From Verrucomicrobiota bacterium (GTDB lineage Bacteria; Verrucomicrobiota; Verrucomicrobiia; Limisphaerales; UBA9464), in contig CANHYD010000088.1 of assembly GCA_947464705.1 (NCBI GenBank), forward strand, positions 1-8,438: a stretch of 8,438 nt of DNA, written 5' to 3'. Position 1 is the stretch's first letter; each line of letters opens with the position of its first letter. The position numbers were made by a program, and so were the translations under genes. Of the stretch, positions 6,136-8,438 are shown piece by piece. The notes under the pieces were generated by a model that saw only the letters and a program-made list of their open reading frames with translations, was not told the origin of the DNA and made no database searches.

Positions 6136-7463
6136 TGAACCCTATTTTCAAGGTCAAGGGCCTCTTGGCTCTGCTCGGATCCGTCGCCGCATGGGCAGCC
6201 ACTCCCGAGTGGCCGGAATGGCGGGGTCCTGGAGGGCAGGGGCATGCGGCCTCAAATGCCCATCCGCCGATCCAATGGAGCGAGACCGAGGGAGTCCTCT
6301 GGAAGACCGCCATTCCGGGTCGCGGTTGGTCGTCTCCGGTGATCGAGGGCAAGCAGATCTGGCTTTCGACGGCCCATGAGACGGCGGCCAAGCCCGAAGA
6401 TGCCAAGCGGCGTTTGACCGCCAACACCGCGGACCAGCCTCTGGTGCTTCTCGAAAAGGTCGATTTGCATGCCGTCTGCGTGGATCGCAACACCGGCAAG
6501 ATCTTGAGGGACATTCGCCTGTTTTCGGTGCAAGAACCGCAATGGGTTCATGAACTGAACAGTTACGCCTCACCAACTCCGGTCTTGGAGTCGGGCCGAG
6601 CCTATTTCCATTTCGGCACCTTCGGTACGGCCTGCTTGGACACCCGTTCCGGCAAGGTTCTCTGGACCAACACCAGTCTTCAGATCATGCACGAGAACGG
6701 TCCGGGCAGTTCTCCGATCGTGTGGAAAGACCGGTTGATCTTCCACCTCGATGGCAGCGACAGCCAATCGGTCGCAGCGCTGGATACGGCGACGGGGCGG
6801 TTGGCTTGGCGGACGTCTCGGTCCGGGGATTTGGCTGATAACCCCCAATTGAAGAAATCCTACGCCACGCCTGCCATCGTGAAGCGGGGGGGACACGATC
6901 AATTGGTCTCCCAAGGAGCCGATTGGCTGTATGGCTACGATCCCGCAACGGGACGCGAACTCTGGAAGGTTCGCTACGGGCAGTTGGGGTTTTCCCTCTC
7001 GTCCCGGGCCGTCTTTGGTGGTGGCACCCTCTACCTCAGCACGGGCTTCATGAAGCCGGAGATCCAAGCCATTCAACTCGATGCGCAGCCGCAGCCGGTT
7101 CACCGGTGGAAGTATTCCAAGGGGGCTCCGACCATGCCCTCGCTCCTGCTGGTGGGGGAGGAATTGTACTTTGTGTCCGACTCGGGGGGCTTCTTTACCT
7201 GCCTGGATGCACGCACCGGGGTCGAGCAGTTCCGGGAACGCTTGGGTGGCAATCACAACGCCTCACCGCTGTACGCTGGAGGCCGGATTTACCTGCCCAG
7301 CCGTGAGGGAAGTGTGATGGTCCTCGAGCCTGGGCGACAATATCACCCCATTGCTACGAACACATTGGCGGGCAAAATCATGGCCAGTCCGGCGGTGGTG
7401 GGACGGTCTATCTTTATCCGCACCGATCGTTCTCTCTACCGGATAGAATCCGCCACCCGATGA
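6135..7463 (+). CDS. Exported PQQ-binding-like beta-propeller repeat protein
   Basis: 442 residues from ATG 6135. This start places a signal peptide directly at the N-terminus: basic MNPIFKVKG, hydrophobic LLALLGSVAAW and a likely cleavage near WAA/TP (about residue 22). Starts at 6087 or 6096 in the same frame would bury it. The mature protein opens with WPEWRGPGG, a motif common in PVC-group members of this family. It continues with propeller blades recognisable by A-LDTxTGKxLW-like strings: CLDTRSGKVLW (167-177), ALDTATGRLAW (215-225), YDPATGRELW (268-277) and LDARTGVEQF (357-366), each preceded by SSP/ATP/ASP-type turns. Relatives include BamB and quinoprotein dehydrogenases. No lipobox cysteine is present, so it is probably not a BamB-type lipoprotein. 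No enzymatic residues were identified. It probably acts in the periplasm; substrate or partner unknown. The stop overlaps the next gene (ATGA). Confidence 0.85.
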   Translation: MNPIFKVKGLLALLGSVAAWAATPEWPEWRGPGGQGHAASNAHPPIQWSETEGVLWKTAIPGRGWSSPVIEGKQIWLSTAHETAAKPEDAKRRLTANTADQPLVLLEKVDLHAVCVDRNTGKILRDIRLFSVQEPQWVHELNSYASPTPVLESGRAYFHFGTFGTACLDTRSGKVLWTNTSLQIMHENGPGSSPIVWKDRLIFHLDGSDSQSVAALDTATGRLAWRTSRSGDLADNPQLKKSYATPAIVKRGGHDQLVSQGADWLYGYDPATGRELWKVRYGQLGFSLSSRAVFGGGTLYLSTGFMKPEIQAIQLDAQPQPVHRWKYSKGAPTMPSLLLVGEELYFVSDSGGFFTCLDARTGVEQFRERLGGNHNASPLYAGGRIYLPSREGSVMVLEPGRQYHPIATNTLAGKIMASPAVVGRSIFIRTDRSLYRIESATR

Positions 7464-8056
7464 ATCCGATGGAATCCTCAGGACATTCAGATCAGCCCCC
7501 AGCCGAGACCCAAGTCATTGCCGACACGCGCCTTTGGTTGGAGCGCGCCGTGATCGGCCTGAATCTTTGTCCCTTCGCCCGGGCCGAATACGTCCGGAAC
7601 CGGATCGCTTTCCGAGTCACTGAGGCCATTACGCCCGAAGCCCTGCTGACCGAATTGGAGGTCGCCGTGCGCGAGCTGATCGCTATTGAGCCCTCAAAGA
7701 TCGAGACCACCTTGCTCATCCACCCCCGGGTGCTTCAGGATTTTCTCGATTACAACGAGTTCCTGGGCGAGGCCGATGCGCTTCTGGCCCGAATGGACCT
7801 GGAGGGAGTTGTTCAGATCGCCAGCTTCCACCCCCGATATCAGTTCGCCGGTGAAGATCCGGGCGACATGAGTCATTTCACCAACCGCTCACCCTTTCCG
7901 ATGCTTCACCTCCTGCGGGAGGCCTCCGTCGAGCGGGCTGTCAGCAGTGGTGAGGATGCCGCGACCATCGTGGCTCGGAACTTGAAGACCGTTCGCGGCC
8001 TCGGTCCGGAGGGTTGGAGGCGACTGGGATTGCCCATTCCGCCAGCCGGTCACTGA
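7460..8056 (+). CDS. DUF1415 family protein
   Basis: 198 residues, matching the usual length of this family of unknown function. Recognisable family segments are TRLWLERAVIGLNLCPFA (23-40, with Cys37), TTLLIHPRVLQDFLDYNEFL (about 84-103), GVVQIASFHPRYQFAG (about 115-130), NRSPFPMLHLLREASVERAV (about 142-161) and the C-terminal LGPEGWRRLGL. The invariant Cys, His and Asp residues suggest a metal or nucleophile site, but no activity is established. There is no signal peptide or membrane segment, so it is probably cytoplasmic. The start overlaps the stop of the beta-propeller gene by four bases (ATGA) and has no separate SD, so translation is probably coupled. Met4 is an alternative start. The pairing with an exported propeller protein gives no clear functional clue. 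Confidence 0.9.
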   Translation: MNPMESSGHSDQPPAETQVIADTRLWLERAVIGLNLCPFARAEYVRNRIAFRVTEAITPEALLTELEVAVRELIAIEPSKIETTLLIHPRVLQDFLDYNEFLGEADALLARMDLEGVVQIASFHPRYQFAGEDPGDMSHFTNRSPFPMLHLLREASVERAVSSGEDAATIVARNLKTVRGLGPEGWRRLGLPIPPAGH

Positions 8057-8113
8057 ATTGGGCCTTAAAGCACCTCCGTTGAGAGATGGCAGAGGGCTCG
8101 TCCGTGCGACTCT

Positions 8114-8142
8114 AGCCCAACCTTGGGCCAATGTTGGGCTTT
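8114..8142 (+). terminator. Hairpin after the DUF1415 gene, possible terminator
   Basis: AGCCCAAC (8114-8121) and GTTGGGCT (8133-8140) form a perfect 8-bp stem around an 11-nt loop. The last stem base begins TTT (8140-8142), a short T run. It lies 58 nt past the DUF1415 stop. This is a moderate match to an intrinsic terminator ending the two-gene unit. Confidence 0.4.
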
Positions 8143-8166
8143 CCAAATGGAGCTTGGCCGGTATGT

Positions 8167-8187
8167 TCTCCGCTCCCGTAGCGGAGA
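8167..8187. repeat. Perfect REP-like hairpin TCTCCGCT-CCCGT-AGCGGAGA
   Basis: An 8-bp perfect stem closes a 5-nt loop, 50 bp upstream of the lepA start. It is compact and GC-rich, like a REP palindrome. It has no T run and so is unlikely to be a terminator. It could also lie in the lepA 5' leader and affect its translation. Confidence 0.45.
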
Positions 8188-8237
8188 CGGATTGGGCCCT
8201 GGAAGGTTCGACCGCTTCCGATCGGTTCTGCACCACG

Positions 8238-8438
8238 ATGGACGCCGCACACATTCGCAATTTCAGCATCATCGCCCACATCGACCACGGGAAGACCACC
8301 CTGTCGGATCGGTTGCTCCAGTCGACGGGAACTGTCGAGGATCGGACGCTCCAAGCACAGCACCTGGATGCGATGGACTTGGAAAAGGAGCGGGGCATCA
8401 CCATCAAGGCCCATCCGGTCACGATGTACTACAAGGCC
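8238..8438 (+). CDS. lepA: Elongation factor 4 (LepA), N-terminal part, cut by window edge
   Basis: 67 codons are visible from ATG 8238 to the window end, with no stop. LepA is a ribosome-bound translational GTPase that promotes back-translocation or eases stalled translation and initiation. The N-terminal GTPase domain opens with HIRNFSIIAHIDHGKTTLSDRLL: the P-loop is AHIDHGKT (13-20), followed by the LepA-typical spacing to LDAMDLEKERGITIKA (43-58), where Thr55 is the switch-I threonine. LepA of most bacteria reads HGKST here and not HGKTT, and the AHPVTMYYKA end of this segment also differs from the commoner KAQ/KAS forms. These are mild variations, not defects. No SD is evident before the ATG. 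The only purine run (GGAAGG) is over 30 nt upstream. Confidence 0.93.
   Translation, partial: MDAAHIRNFSIIAHIDHGKTTLSDRLLQSTGTVEDRTLQAQHLDAMDLEKERGITIKAHPVTMYYKA

Larger units (their letters stand above)
8057..8198. repeat. Hairpin-rich intergenic element flanked by 8-bp direct repeats (REP/MITE candidate)
   Basis: ATTGGGCC occurs at 8057-8064 and 8191-8198, bracketing 126 bp that contain two perfect 8-bp stems (8114-8121 with 8133-8140, and 8167-8174 with 8180-8187). The flanking repeats look like a target-site duplication, but an 8-mer repeat in a GC-rich 180-bp gap is not rare by chance, and no clean terminal inverted repeats are visible. A REP-type transposase fragment lies at the other end of the window, which makes a small non-autonomous palindromic element plausible. 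Confidence 0.35.

Noticed and set aside
7889..8422. Minus strand open frames across the DUF1415-lepA gap
   Set aside because: They are antisense to both conserved genes and pass through hairpin-rich intergenic DNA without any domain signature.
1..8438. CRISPR arrays, tRNA, rRNA, riboswitches, defence or biosynthetic clusters
   Set aside because: No regularly spaced repeats, cloverleaf folds, rRNA segments or matching gene sets were found. The gaps are too short for most of these.

Overview
This 8.4 kb window is GC-rich, tightly packed bacterial chromosome. It is dominated by conserved housekeeping genes: transketolase, Der GTPase, the acetyl-CoA carboxylase beta subunit and LepA. I infer a member of the PVC group, most likely Verrucomicrobiota. 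The reasons are a secreted WPEWRGPGG-type PQQ-like beta-propeller protein, a DUF1415 protein, an unusual transketolase, weak or absent Shine-Dalgarno sequences before several genes, and a REP-associated (Y1) transposase relative at the left edge. The phylum is an inference from gene style; no rRNA is present to settle it.

Layout from left to right. Positions 1-210 hold the C-terminal end of a REP-associated transposase on the + strand. A short convergent gap (211-377) carries a strong hairpin that suits a terminator for the transketolase gene. Transketolase (378-2462, -) and der (2637-4652, +) are divergent and share a 174-bp control region containing a long imperfect inverted repeat. Der has an unusual basic C-terminal tail of about 160 residues ending in tandem hexa- and pentapeptide repeats. 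Der and accD (4904-5854, -) converge on a 251-bp gap with only weak hairpins. accD and the next gene diverge over a 280-bp region. That next gene encodes an exported beta-propeller protein (6135-7463, +). It is preceded by a five-codon leader ORF whose stop overlaps its start, and it overlaps a DUF1415 gene (7460-8056, +) by ATGA, so the two form a likely two-gene operon. A 181-bp gap with two perfect 8-bp hairpins and flanking 8-bp direct repeats precedes the start of lepA (8238 to the window edge, +).

Functionally the genes are mostly independent: central carbon metabolism (transketolase), ribosome assembly and translation (Der, LepA) and fatty acid synthesis (AccD). The beta-propeller/DUF1415 pair is the only clear co-transcribed unit and its role is unknown. 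I see no defence system, CRISPR array, biosynthetic cluster or other obvious new multi-gene system. The points most worth a second look are the Der repeat tail, the hairpin element before lepA in a genome with a REP-type transposase, the translationally coupled leader ORF, and the transketolase with altered cofactor-site and N-terminal motifs.
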